From DATKUK01 sp035530655 (GTDB lineage: Bacteria > Planctomycetota > Phycisphaerae > UBA1845 > DATKUK01): a DNA stretch of 64,000 bases. Shown piece after piece: positions 1 through 8,809 of this stretch (its first letter is position 1; the number at the start of each line of letters is the position of its first letter). The notes beneath the pieces were generated by a model. The model ran no database searches, was not told where the DNA came from, and worked only from the letters and a program-made list of their open reading frames with translations. A program made the translations under genes and the position numbers. The stretch lies in assembly GCA_035530655.1 (NCBI GenBank), contig DATKUK010000017.1, positions 62,001 through 126,000 of the forward strand. The letters run 5' to 3'.

Positions 1-294
1 AGCCGGCACCGACTCTACCGTACCGCCAAGGAAGCGGTCACACGTGCGGGTGTGTCGGCCTATCGTGACCGTCGCCTGCGAAAACGCGATTTTCGGTCAC
101 TGTGGATTATCCGAATCAACGCCGCCTGCCGTCAGCGCGGCATTCGCTACAGTTGGTTCATCGGCGGTCTGAAGGCGGCGAGCGTGGGGCTGGACCGTAA
201 GATGCTGGCGGAGATCGCAGTCAGCGATCCAGCCGGGTTCGACGCCATTGTTCAAGTCGTCAAGGAGGTCGTGACCGACAAGGTCGCCGCCTGA
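1..294 (+). CDS. rplT: 50S ribosomal protein L20, 3' part
   Basis: This is the C-terminal part of ribosomal protein L20, an early-assembly 23S rRNA-binding protein of the large subunit. The reading frame is open from base 1 and the start lies outside the window. The segment RLYRTAKEAVTRAG, then YRDRRLRKRDFR and LWIIRINAACRQRG, matches the conserved basic helix region of L20, and the globular C-terminal domain follows (YSWFIGGLKAA...). About 97 of the usual 115 to 120 residues are present. L20 usually lies downstream of infC-rpmI, which would be to the left of this window. Confidence 0.95.
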   Translation, partial: SRHRLYRTAKEAVTRAGVSAYRDRRLRKRDFRSLWIIRINAACRQRGIRYSWFIGGLKAASVGLDRKMLAEIAVSDPAGFDAIVQVVKEVVTDKVAA

Positions 295-377
295 CTGAAG
301 CGGCGCTCCCGACGGGATGGCGCACCCGTTGCGGGCGAATGCACGTTGTATTGCAGGTCTGGTCTTGGGGACGGGCG

Positions 378-809
378 ATGGTGCAAGCCGATCGTTACGC
401 CACGTCGTCTGAGCGACTCAATAAAGACCGCGAACTGGTCACAGCTGCCAGTCTCTCCACTGTGGTGTTTGGCGTTCTATTGACCGCGCTGATGGCCGTG
501 GCGGCGTGGCTGACGCACCGAGTCGAAACCGCGGAACCTGACCGGCAGATGGTCGTTGCCCGCGGGCTGCTGCTGATCGCAGGGATCCTCTTTATCGGCC
601 TCGGGCTCGGCGTCTGGTATCGCCAGCAGTGGTGTGCCGTGGCAACGATCATCCTGCTGATCGGACTGATGGCCGCCCACGTCCTCATGGCCGGCGGGGC
701 TGTGGGCTCTGTGTTCTTCCTGGTGGTTCCCCTCATACCGGTCATTACCAACTGGATCGCCCTGCCGGCATTTCGACGGCTGGCGGAGACCCAAGCACCC
801 GACAGCTAG
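378..809 (+). CDS. Small four-helix inner-membrane protein, unknown function
   Basis: This 143-residue protein has about four hydrophobic segments: one near residues 25-45, one near 60-80, one near 85-105, and one near 110-130. It has a basic N-terminus and a short polar tail, so it is very probably an integral membrane protein. I see no catalytic motif and do not recognise a family. The start at 378 (MVQADRY) is preferred over 339 because a G-rich stretch lies just upstream and the extra 13 residues look non-conserved; this is not certain. It follows rplT by about 80 bases on the same strand and might be co-transcribed with it. Confidence 0.6.
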   Translation: MVQADRYATSSERLNKDRELVTAASLSTVVFGVLLTALMAVAAWLTHRVETAEPDRQMVVARGLLLIAGILFIGLGLGVWYRQQWCAVATIILLIGLMAAHVLMAGGAVGSVFFLVVPLIPVITNWIALPAFRRLAETQAPDS

Positions 810-894
810 AAGCCCCCCTACCGTGGCTGACACCCAAGATTGCTTCGCCGGGTGGCGGGCTGCACACGACTGCACCGTCACTCATGGGCGACCT

Positions 895-2802
895 CTACTG
901 CCCCAACTGCTCCATGACGGTCGGGAATCGCTCGGTCAACAGATTGGGCAGAAACAGGGCGCAGGCAAATTCATCCTCGAACTCTGGATCCTTGTTCAGT
1001 TCGACGATCTCGGGCTTGCGGACGATGCGATCGAACCCCGCCCACGCCGCAGCGTCGACCGCGCCCAAGTACGCCCCCGCCAGCGATGCGTTCCCGACGA
1101 TGCGGTATCTGTCCAACGGCAGGTCGGGAAGCATGCCGATCGCGATGGCATTCGCCAGATCGATGTGCTTGGCGAACGCACCGGCCAGGTAAATCCTCTG
1201 CACGTCCTGATAGGACTTGCCCAGGCGATTCAGCAGGATCGTGATCCCCGAGAAGATAACCGCCTTGGCCTGCAAGAGCTGTTCGATGTCCTTCTCGGTG
1301 ATGACCAGGTCGGTTTGGCCGTCGTCGACCTGCTCAGACGGCACGAGCACATACTCGAACCCGCCCAACGTCCCGTCACCCCGGCGCCGGACGTACGAAC
1401 AGGTCTCGCGAAGTTGCGGCGAGAGCTTACCCGCTCGATCGATCAGACCTACGCGACGCGCCTCGCCGAGGAAATCGATCAGCCCGCTGCCGCAGACGCC
1501 GCTCGGCTTGATGCCGCCGATTACGCGACACTCGGCACGGAACGTCTGCGGGTCGATGCGAACCGCCTCGATCGCCCCGTCGCACGCCCGAAGCCCGCAC
1601 GTTAGTCCACCGCCCTCGTAGGCCGGACCGGCCGGGGTGGCGCTGGCCAGCATGCGGTCGCCGTCGGACACGAAGATCTCGGCGTTGGTGCCCACGTCGA
1701 CAACCACCGTCAGGCCGTCGCAGTCGTACAGCGATACAACGTAGGCATCGCTCGTGATGTCACCGCCGACGTAAGCACTAACGCTCGGCACCAGGTCGAC
1801 AAAGCCGGCCGGGTTGATCGCCAGGCCCAGCGGGGCCGCCCGAAACGTGCCGGGATAGTTGATGCCCGGCTGAAACGGCACGCCGCCCATGTTGCGGGGG
1901 TTCACGCCCAGCAACAGGTGCCCCATGATCGTGTTGCCCGACACCACCATTCGCGCAATCTCGTCGGGCCTGACCTTGTTGTTGCGGCACAGCAGCGCCA
2001 GCAGCCTGTTGAGCGTCTCATCGATGACCAGGCGCTGCAATTCCTTCAACCGCTCGGGCTGGTCGGCGTAGATGATGCGGCTGGCGACGTCGTCGCACCG
2101 CTGCACCTGCTGGTTGTAGCTGCTCACCGAGTCGATGATTTCGCCCGTGACCAGATCGACCAGGCTGCACACAACCGTCGTCGTGCCAATGTCGGCGGCC
2201 ACGGCGAAGAGGCGGTCGGATGTGTCGCCCGCCTCGACCTGGATCATCTCCCACAGGCCGTAGTTGTGCCCGAGCGTCACCGTCAGGTTGTAGTCGGCCT
2301 GCGTCACCAGCTCGGGCAGCTTTTGCACAACCTGGAGTGACGGGCGGATGTTGTCGAAGCCGTGATCCTTCCGCAGCACGCGGCAGATGCGCTCGAAGTC
2401 GCCCACCGAGTCGTCCAGCGTGGGCGGCGGCAGTCGAACGGCGTATTTGCGGATCAGCGGGTCGACCCTCACCTCGCCGGGCAGCTCGAACTCCTCGAGC
2501 ACGCGCAGGCCCGTCTCGACCAAGCTTCGCCGGGGCACGCGCACTCGCCACGCGTCGGAAACGATCACGGTCTTACAGCCCAGCACACGTTTTCGCGTGC
2601 CCGGCTCGATGGTGACCTCTCGCCCGTCGACAACGAACTGCCCCGCCAGCAGATCGACCGCACAGCCGCCGCACGTGCCCTGGCCGGCACAGCGGGTGTT
2701 CAGGACGATGCCGGCCGCCCTGGCCGCATCGGTGACCAGACACGGCAGGTCAACCGCCGCCCGCTCGCTCCGCCCCGGTAGTTCAAAGCACCCTTCAGCC
2801 AC
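895..2802 (-). CDS. 2Fe-2S ASKHA-domain reductive activator (RACo/RamA-like, DUF4445 family)
   Basis: Proteins of this family use ATP hydrolysis to drive low-potential electron transfer that reactivates corrinoid proteins of methyltransferase systems. The 635 residues begin with a ferredoxin-like domain with the cluster ligand pattern C38, C44, C47 and C76 (TRCAGQGTCGGC, later VLGC). A linker follows, then an ASKHA ATPase: phosphate loop ADIGTTTV at about 203-210, VVSGNTIMGH at about 285, VDVGTNAEIF at about 365 and LAGAF near 545. Length and domain order fit the family. The corrinoid protein is not adjacent. The nearest possible partner is the URO-D-type methyltransferase at 23498-24682, on the same strand but 21 kb away. 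Confidence 0.85.
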   Translation of the reverse strand: MAEGCFELPGRSERAAVDLPCLVTDAARAAGIVLNTRCAGQGTCGGCAVDLLAGQFVVDGREVTIEPGTRKRVLGCKTVIVSDAWRVRVPRRSLVETGLRVLEEFELPGEVRVDPLIRKYAVRLPPPTLDDSVGDFERICRVLRKDHGFDNIRPSLQVVQKLPELVTQADYNLTVTLGHNYGLWEMIQVEAGDTSDRLFAVAADIGTTTVVCSLVDLVTGEIIDSVSSYNQQVQRCDDVASRIIYADQPERLKELQRLVIDETLNRLLALLCRNNKVRPDEIARMVVSGNTIMGHLLLGVNPRNMGGVPFQPGINYPGTFRAAPLGLAINPAGFVDLVPSVSAYVGGDITSDAYVVSLYDCDGLTVVVDVGTNAEIFVSDGDRMLASATPAGPAYEGGGLTCGLRACDGAIEAVRIDPQTFRAECRVIGGIKPSGVCGSGLIDFLGEARRVGLIDRAGKLSPQLRETCSYVRRRGDGTLGGFEYVLVPSEQVDDGQTDLVITEKDIEQLLQAKAVIFSGITILLNRLGKSYQDVQRIYLAGAFAKHIDLANAIAIGMLPDLPLDRYRIVGNASLAGAYLGAVDAAAWAGFDRIVRKPEIVELNKDPEFEDEFACALFLPNLLTERFPTVMEQLGQ

Positions 2803-3273
2803 AACCCCGCCGCCTTCGCAAACTGACCTTGATGCGCGTCGATACAGGCGTGGATTGTAGGGGAAGGCGCATGGGCGTTCAAACTGCTAGACGTGGACGC
2901 CTTATTGCAGCAAACTGCCCACGGGGACTGAACCCGCCCAGATACCGCTGTGAGGTCTTGCTGTCTGCCCGCCGGAGCTAGGCAGCCCTGCCGAGCGGGC
3001 ATAGAAACAAGGCCACGCGGATGTGCGCCCCCGCATACCCTTGAGTTTTATGGAATCGCCGCAGTGATCGGCGACTCCGCGGCGGCTTTGAAATGAGTCA
3101 ATGGCAAGAACTCCCCTTGGGCAAACACTTCGGCAACTGAAGCTGCGGTTCGCCGCCACAGCGTTCGACTCGCTTGGCTCACCCAAAGGCGATGCACAGG
3201 TGGAGCACTAATCGGGCCAAATTAGCCTTGTCCCTGAAGCAGTCTAAGGAAATGGTTGGCAGCGTCGCAGATC
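2803..3273. other. Gene-free spacer between the activator and the leftward cassette
   Basis: I see no convincing gene in these 471 bases; the frames that stay open have no recognisable content. A GC-rich imperfect inverted repeat (GCCCGC at 2967-2972, GCGGGC at 2995-3000) could fold into a hairpin, but no T-tract follows on either strand. The left boundary of the lower-GC cassette falls in this spacer. Confidence 0.5.
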
Positions 3274-4230
3274 TCAGATTGCGGGCAGCTCTACCGTGTA
3301 CTTCCATATCCGGGAAATACCTCTACTTGTCTGTTGGCCGTAGGACTTACAAAAGGGGAAAAGCAGGCTGGCGGCTCCATTCCAACACTCGGTCAGATAA
3401 TAAAGAGCGAAGCCTAGCACTTGCGGCTTCGTGCCAAGAGGACTGAGATAGAGATTTGTAATTGCCTTCCGTGCAGTGAAGCGACTCACGATGTCGCGGA
3501 GCGTGCTCGCAGTAACGAACGGGTCATTTGCAGGCGCGAAAAAGGTGGTGGATTCATCATCCCTATGCCGACCAACTGCCTCCTCCGCGCGGTGCGCACG
3601 CAGCACGTTCTCCTGGTACATGTCCGCGCGCAGCGATGGTAGCCCGAAGATCTGGATCTTCTTTGAGAACTCCTTGTTCTCAGCCACCTGGGCGATCAAC
3701 TGATGGTCGTAACCAGCACCGATAATCAGGTAGTCGTTGGAGGTATCAGGAATGTGCGTCCCCTCGAAGCCCGCAATCTGTCGGACTTCCTCGACTGCCT
3801 CGTCGGAGAAGCGCGTCTGCTCCCGATCACTGTAAATAATCGGCTCCGTGTAGAGCGCATCAAACCGTCTGACCCCATGCTCCGCCAGCCACCTCATCAA
3901 AAACACAAGATACGGTCGGATAAAGCCGGTGATGTCTATCCCAAGCGTTTTTCCCGCGATTTCCCCGATCGACTGGTCCCAAAATGCTTTGACGTACTCT
4001 GCCTCATCCCGACTGCCGCCAGTAAAGGCGCCATCCGGATAGTCTCCGGGAGAAAACTGGTATTCGGGAAAGACCAACCAATACTTGGCTCCCGCCTTCG
4101 CCTTGTCGTATACGTGCTGAACCCGTTCAGCCGCAGTGTATGCTGAAATGAAGACATCCCAACACACGTCTGCTGGCCAGTCCTCCTCAACAGGCAACTC
4201 GCCCTTATATAGCACGGTATAGTCAATCAT
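3274..4230 (-). CDS. Unrecognised 318-residue protein, last gene of the candidate defence cassette
   Basis: I do not recognise this family. It is 318 residues long with no signal peptide or clear membrane helix. Features that look conserved are an N-terminal strand-helix WDVFISAYTAAERV (residues 24-37), KYWLVFPEY, the block DITGFIRPYLVFLMRWL, RFDALYTEP, and near the C-terminus NLYLSPLGTKPQVLGFALYYL. The alternation of hydrophobic strands and helices suggests an alpha/beta fold, and the N-terminus loosely recalls TIR-like beginnings; that is only an impression. The ATG overlaps the end of the ATPase gene by 8 bases, so translation is probably coupled. Its place at the end of the operon fits an effector or partner subunit, which is inference. 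Confidence 0.75.
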   Translation of the reverse strand: MIDYTVLYKGELPVEEDWPADVCWDVFISAYTAAERVQHVYDKAKAGAKYWLVFPEYQFSPGDYPDGAFTGGSRDEAEYVKAFWDQSIGEIAGKTLGIDITGFIRPYLVFLMRWLAEHGVRRFDALYTEPIIYSDREQTRFSDEAVEEVRQIAGFEGTHIPDTSNDYLIIGAGYDHQLIAQVAENKEFSKKIQIFGLPSLRADMYQENVLRAHRAEEAVGRHRDDESTTFFAPANDPFVTASTLRDIVSRFTARKAITNLYLSPLGTKPQVLGFALYYLTECWNGAASLLFPFCKSYGQQTSRGISRIWKYTVELPAI

Positions 4231-6298
4231 CGTCGAGTCCCGAAAACAGACCGGGCCGCTGGCCTTCCTCTAGGTCCTTAGTGGATCGGGATCTCTTCCC
4301 GAAGAACGGAGCGGTCATCCTCGCCACCCTCGTCTCCATAAGCCCATTGAACTCCTTAATGCACTCAGGATCGAATATCGCGTTCAGTTCATCGGGGTTC
4401 AGTGCAAGCGCACCTCGCCGGTAAATCGCCAGATCCCAATGTGGCGCAAGCATCCCGTTCAGCTGGTACTTCTTGTCAATGCGTTCGGTATTTCGATCAC
4501 GCTGTCGCCCAACGTCGATAAGCAGCGACCATTTCTCGGCCAAGTCCAGTATCTCCTGAGCGGCTTCGGACGATCGCGAAACATCTGCGCTGAAAGTTGA
4601 GCACGAGCACTCTGATGGCTTCTCCGAAAATCGGATCCCGCGATACAGCGTCCCGAGGCGGTTGATACTGTCCATCACAAGTTGCCCCTGGCGACCGATC
4701 ATACGGGCATCACGGTAGAACCACTCCGACGCCTCCTGGACCCCCGCCTGTTGCGAGCGAATCGTTATCGGAGTATCGCGGAATGGCCGTTCCCCATTGA
4801 ACGTTGCCCACGCGAAGATGTGTTTCAAGAGGATTAGCAGATTCCGCGGCAACCCAGACGAAATCACGATGAATGTTGTGAGCCCCACGTAGCGCTGCGG
4901 TTGGTTTGTTTCGCGCAGGAGCTGCGCCAGTAAGTCCGCTTTGAAGTGATGTAGCGTTCGCTTGTACCGCCCGCTCACACCCGTCCCTTTGAGGTGGCCC
5001 CGAGACTCTTGTGCAATTGTGTTCGCCGCTTCCCGTAGGTTCCGCTTTGAACTCCACTTCTTGTAAAAGAGGAATATATTTGCCTTCTCAAGGAGAGGAA
5101 ACTCCTCGCAACGCAGCAATGATACCACGTCTTCGATGTCGGCAGCTTCCGCCAAACCAGGGGCCGCATCCGCCTTCACGCCTTGTTCAAGGTGGTGGCG
5201 CAAGCCCTCGAAATATGGCCGCTCTCTGCCGCTGTACTTGTCGATAACATACCCCGTTTCGGATGCCGCCAACAGAGACTTTTCAGGTTTTTCGAAGCAC
5301 TTGTCGAGAGATCCTGCCCGCGCGTCGAGTGTGGCGGGGTTCGACGGGACGCGGTCCAACTCCAGCAGCCGCTTCGCGATCAGCCGCTTCGCAAATTCCT
5401 CATACTTCTTATCATTCTCCCGTAACATCGCGTCGAGCCGCAATACTTCGAACTCAGATCCTTCTTTGTTCTCCTCGTCCGCGCAGTATGTACTGTACGT
5501 CCGCACCCCGTACATGCGGGCCCCGATCTTGAAAGAACAGGGACTCTGGCGCTCGCGCAGCAGCGTATTCACATACTTCTGCTGCGGTTCTAACAAGTTT
5601 TCGAACTCGTCGATGAGATACAAAAACTGGCAATCACGCAACGACTGAAGGTTGGCCGCGATGACTCGCGGAATGCCGAAAACGAGATTCCCGCGGGTCA
5701 CGGAGATGTGAACCAGCAATGCGCGAGTGATCGCCGAGTTATTCACCGCGACGTCCAACTCCTTCTGAAGCTCCCTCAGCAGCGTGTTCAGTCCCTTAAG
5801 AGTCGAGGGTGCTACTCGCTCGCGCAGGTCAAGCAGCCCTGCCAGCTCTGCGACCACGTCAGGCTCACCACTCGCCAGTTCGGACGTTCCGTCCACGGCG
5901 CTGAGGATCGTGTCGAGTGTGAGCTGCGACAGCCACAACTCCATGTAATACGCGAAAACCTCCGACCACATCTCCTTCGACTGCCCCTTTTCCCGAAAGC
6001 GCGCCGCATTCAGGCCACCGCACCGCAGATAGATGCCGATATACCCGTCGTCTTGAATGCCGCGGATCACGTCCTGGCCGTGGCGTATGCGTTGAAGCGG
6101 GTATGAGAAGTACCGCATCAGATGCGTCTTGCCGCTCCCCTTGCCACCGAGGATGAGCATCGGCATCGGCGATGTGGGCTTTGTCATCGCGGTGAATCCC
6201 TCGCCTGACGGAATATCCACCCAGTAGTCGTGGATTTCCTGGTCGGAAAAGTCAACGGCTTTTGTAATGTTAAATGGGTTCGCCATAACGTCTTTCAT
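4223..6298 (-). CDS. ORC/Cdc6-like P-loop (AAA+/STAND-type) ATPase
   Basis: This is a cytoplasmic 691-residue ATPase. Walker A is GGKGSGKT (about 51-58) and Walker B is LYLIDEFENL (about 226-235), followed by a sensor-like segment GARMYGVRTYS. The DEFENL form and overall length recall ORC-CDC6-like ATPases described in prokaryotic conflict systems (from memory, not searched). The C-terminal half contains helical segments that could bind DNA or partners. The open frame continues upstream to 6673, but that stretch overlaps the PRTase gene and encodes Arg/Cys-rich nonsense. The ATG at 6298, preceded by GGTGGTG and 4 bases after the PRTase stop, is the likely start; ATG 6286 is an alternative. 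It overlaps the next gene by 8 bases. Confidence 0.85.
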   Translation of the reverse strand: MKDVMANPFNITKAVDFSDQEIHDYWVDIPSGEGFTAMTKPTSPMPMLILGGKGSGKTHLMRYFSYPLQRIRHGQDVIRGIQDDGYIGIYLRCGGLNAARFREKGQSKEMWSEVFAYYMELWLSQLTLDTILSAVDGTSELASGEPDVVAELAGLLDLRERVAPSTLKGLNTLLRELQKELDVAVNNSAITRALLVHISVTRGNLVFGIPRVIAANLQSLRDCQFLYLIDEFENLLEPQQKYVNTLLRERQSPCSFKIGARMYGVRTYSTYCADEENKEGSEFEVLRLDAMLRENDKKYEEFAKRLIAKRLLELDRVPSNPATLDARAGSLDKCFEKPEKSLLAASETGYVIDKYSGRERPYFEGLRHHLEQGVKADAAPGLAEAADIEDVVSLLRCEEFPLLEKANIFLFYKKWSSKRNLREAANTIAQESRGHLKGTGVSGRYKRTLHHFKADLLAQLLRETNQPQRYVGLTTFIVISSGLPRNLLILLKHIFAWATFNGERPFRDTPITIRSQQAGVQEASEWFYRDARMIGRQGQLVMDSINRLGTLYRGIRFSEKPSECSCSTFSADVSRSSEAAQEILDLAEKWSLLIDVGRQRDRNTERIDKKYQLNGMLAPHWDLAIYRRGALALNPDELNAIFDPECIKEFNGLMETRVARMTAPFFGKRSRSTKDLEEGQRPGLFSGLDDD

Positions 6299-6302
6299 AA
6301 CA

Positions 6303-7244
6303 TCACCACCCAAGCTTCGGATACCGGCGGAAAATCGGGCTCCAAGGGGCATCCGCTGTCCCGTCACACCAGATAATCGGCAGCGTGTTATCCGGTGTAT
6401 TATGGTGGAATCCAACCAGCAACTGCGAGTCCTCAAAGCCAAGTACATCCGGCGCGGGAACCATCCTCTCGCCGTAGCGTCGGCACATTTCCTCACAGAC
6501 TCCGCGATCGATGCCAGGCACCTGCGGCCGGAAATAGCGCGACTCAGCTGAGAAGCACTTAAAGGATATATCCAGTTCGTAGATCGCCCGCGCCTCGTCA
6601 AATGCCGTGTCGTTCTTGATTCTCGTAATACCTTGCACAGTGGCCAGCAAGACATAATACGCAACAACCGCACGCGGGTTAAGCCGCTTCACCTCCTCCA
6701 CAAGGTCTCGCGAGTATTTCGTGCCCTGCTTCCCCGAACCGCAGAAGTCGTCAATGAAGATATATCGCGACACGTCTGCGTCCCGAAGGTCCAGAATCTG
6801 CTGCTCGCCATGACGTGTGAATATCTGGTGCGCATGAATAAACAGCTTCGTCGGCAGGTCATTCTCCTGCCGAAAATAATACAGTAGGTGGCAGCCGCTC
6901 TCCGCAGGGTTTCCGACGCCAAGAAATCGCGTCCGCTGAAGTTCCTCGCGAAATTGCCGACTGATGAGCTGCGAGTCGAGCGTGTGGTCATTCGCACGTC
7001 GAATCGATTCGACGATGGGGTACTTGTAAAGGTCGCGATAAAGCGCCTTGAGCAGTTCCCGGATTTGCCGGCTCCCAAAGTACATGAAGTTCGACAACAC
7101 GAACAATGCGTGGGCCTGCTCGTCCAGGCCCGACTGATCCAAAGGTGCGAAGTTGCTTAACCACTCGGCGATTGCCGGCTCTTTTGCTCGATGCTCCCAT
7201 ATTGTCTCACTAAGCGTCTTGATCTTCGCCATGAGTGACTGCAT
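6303..7244 (-). CDS. Phosphoribosyltransferase-like protein of conflict-system type (PRTase-CE-like)
   Basis: This is a 313-residue protein with a helical N-terminal region (1-110) and a Rossmann-like PRTase core. The core carries the PRPP-loop signature YIFIDDFCGSGKQG (about 161-174), the hallmark acidic pair plus glycine loop of type I PRTases. It is not a nucleotide-salvage enzyme by length or context: the N-terminal helical extension and the genetic link to an ORC/Cdc6-like ATPase resemble the family named PRTase-CE in surveys of conflict systems (from memory). The start is ATG 7244, which shares one base with the methyltransferase stop (TAATG); the frame extends to 7292 inside that gene. 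It probably makes or modifies a nucleotide-based molecule, or acts as an effector; this is inference. Confidence 0.8.
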   Translation of the reverse strand: MQSLMAKIKTLSETIWEHRAKEPAIAEWLSNFAPLDQSGLDEQAHALFVLSNFMYFGSRQIRELLKALYRDLYKYPIVESIRRANDHTLDSQLISRQFREELQRTRFLGVGNPAESGCHLLYYFRQENDLPTKLFIHAHQIFTRHGEQQILDLRDADVSRYIFIDDFCGSGKQGTKYSRDLVEEVKRLNPRAVVAYYVLLATVQGITRIKNDTAFDEARAIYELDISFKCFSAESRYFRPQVPGIDRGVCEEMCRRYGERMVPAPDVLGFEDSQLLVGFHHNTPDNTLPIIWCDGTADAPWSPIFRRYPKLGW

Positions 7245-8707
7245 TAGCGCGTCCACACCGGGATCCCTCCTTTTGTAAGCAGGAGCACCCATTCCCTGGT
7301 GATCACGCTGGCAGTGTGGTTGCGCTTCGTCATCAGCCCTCTCGACAGGATCGAGTCAATCAGGCATGCCGTAAGCGACAGTTCGTATTCCTCTGCGATA
7401 GCTCTAAGATAGTCCACCGTGCGAAACTCGCTTCCGGCGATCTGGTTGTTGGCAGCAACAAGGACAACGTGTCCACCTTGCCTCAGGACGCGGCACATCT
7501 CGCGCATGGCCTCCCGCATTTCATTCAGGTACGTCGCGGCGATTGCTGCTCTCACTGGGTTCCGCTTACGAATACGCGCCAACGCTTTGTCCGCCTTAGC
7601 GATCTTCGTAGCTGGAATGTTATCGCACTCTCGCTTCGTGAATTCCTCACGTCCAATAGCACGGGCCTTATACTGTCGCAGCTCGCTTGTCGGACACAGT
7701 CCAAGCCAGCCCAAGCTTAACGAACATGAGCGGATGTATTTCTGCGCACCGGGATACGGTGGTGATGTGATGATGAGCTGAACGGACTCATCAGGTATCG
7801 GAGTGTTGCAGTTGCCATTTGACGAGTATTCGTATTCGAGACGGCGCGCGTCGGAGCACACGATCTCGGCTGGGCCCATGCCATTGGAGTGCGGCCCGAC
7901 GTTCTTCATGCGCGCGATATTCGTGCGAGCGATTCGGGCAAAAACGTCGGCCACTCGGACACGCCGAAGCTGCCTGAGGTGCGCATCACACTTTGCCCTC
8001 AAAAGATGCTTCTTAGGATATTGACCCCTCCTCAGTCGTACCGGAACCGAGAGCCTTGGATCTGCTAGGCTCACCTTCCGCACGCACGCCGAAAAGCACA
8101 CGAGAAGGAAGTCCCGAATAGCTGCGCACCTGAGTCGTTCGATCGTCTCACGAAGACACTGCAACTGTCTGACAACGTGAGGGAAGAACCAGTGATTAAG
8201 ATTGACCACGTCTGGCGCGTTGCCCGACGGCTCTTGAGGAGTCCGCTTCAGCACGTTGACCAGGCTCTTTTCGAGCAAGCCGCCATCCAGCGGAGTCGTC
8301 TTCGTCCGTGCGATTAGTCGGGCCAGTGGATTAGCGTCGACGCCATAGGCCAGCCGGTGCGCCATCTGCGCCTCCAGAAGCACGGTCCCCGAACCACAGA
8401 ACGGATCGAGAACGACATCGCCGCGCTTGGATAGCAGATCAGTAGCAAGGAAGAACACCGGAATATGGACCAGCAGCTTCGCCGGGTACGGGTGAATGAG
8501 GTGAGTCAACCGGTCGGGTGAATTCAATGCAGGCAAAATGCGGCGGAAGTTGACGCTTATGGGTCGTTTCCACTTTTGATAACGCCGAACCAGGAGTCTG
8601 AGTGCATCGCTCGTGTCGCCCGAGGAACTGGTCTGAGACCCGTCACGTGCTCGTGCTGGCAAAGCCGTCCCTGCCGAGCGAGGCTTAAACGACGTCTTGG
8701 AGTTCAT
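7244..8707 (-). CDS. Site-specific DNA methyltransferase (N6-adenine or N4-cytosine type)
   Basis: This 487-residue SAM-dependent DNA methyltransferase carries a SAM-binding motif DPFCGSGTVLLEA (from about residue 101) and the catalytic motif TSPPYPGAQKY (from about 314). SPPY is typical of exocyclic amino-group methylation. The SAM motif comes first, with about 205 residues before SPPY, so this is not the usual beta-class order. The block KVSLADPRLSVPVRLR in between may be part of the target-recognition region. HPYPAKLLV precedes the SAM motif. The start is taken as ATG 8707; the longer frame begins with TTG at 8737. No restriction endonuclease is recognisable next to it, so it may modify self DNA for the ATPase/PRTase genes with which it is translationally linked. 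Confidence 0.9.
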   Translation of the reverse strand: MNSKTSFKPRSAGTALPARARDGSQTSSSGDTSDALRLLVRRYQKWKRPISVNFRRILPALNSPDRLTHLIHPYPAKLLVHIPVFFLATDLLSKRGDVVLDPFCGSGTVLLEAQMAHRLAYGVDANPLARLIARTKTTPLDGGLLEKSLVNVLKRTPQEPSGNAPDVVNLNHWFFPHVVRQLQCLRETIERLRCAAIRDFLLVCFSACVRKVSLADPRLSVPVRLRRGQYPKKHLLRAKCDAHLRQLRRVRVADVFARIARTNIARMKNVGPHSNGMGPAEIVCSDARRLEYEYSSNGNCNTPIPDESVQLIITSPPYPGAQKYIRSCSLSLGWLGLCPTSELRQYKARAIGREEFTKRECDNIPATKIAKADKALARIRKRNPVRAAIAATYLNEMREAMREMCRVLRQGGHVVLVAANNQIAGSEFRTVDYLRAIAEEYELSLTACLIDSILSRGLMTKRNHTASVITREWVLLLTKGGIPVWTR

Positions 8708-8809
8708 TCCGTTCTGCCCGCCTAACCGCCGCAACAACCATTTGAGTCGTAACCAGTCTCCCTCGTCGTGAAGGTCGTCCGCACGCTCATTCGAACGTCC
8801 TCGCCAACA

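Noticed and set aside
823..1605. Long plus-strand frames opposite the ASKHA activator
   Set aside because: They are antisense shadows from high GC; the minus-strand frame has complete family motifs.
2902..3186. Small minus-strand frame in the spacer left of the cassette
   Set aside because: No ribosome site or recognisable motif; composition like other shadow frames.
6299..6673. N-terminal extension of the ATPase frame
   Set aside because: It overlaps the PRTase gene and encodes Arg/Cys-rich sequence; ATG 6298 fits the operon spacing.
4223..8707. BREX or classical restriction-modification system
   Set aside because: No PglZ, BrxC/BrxL or restriction nuclease motif was seen; the ATPase and PRTase do not match those components.
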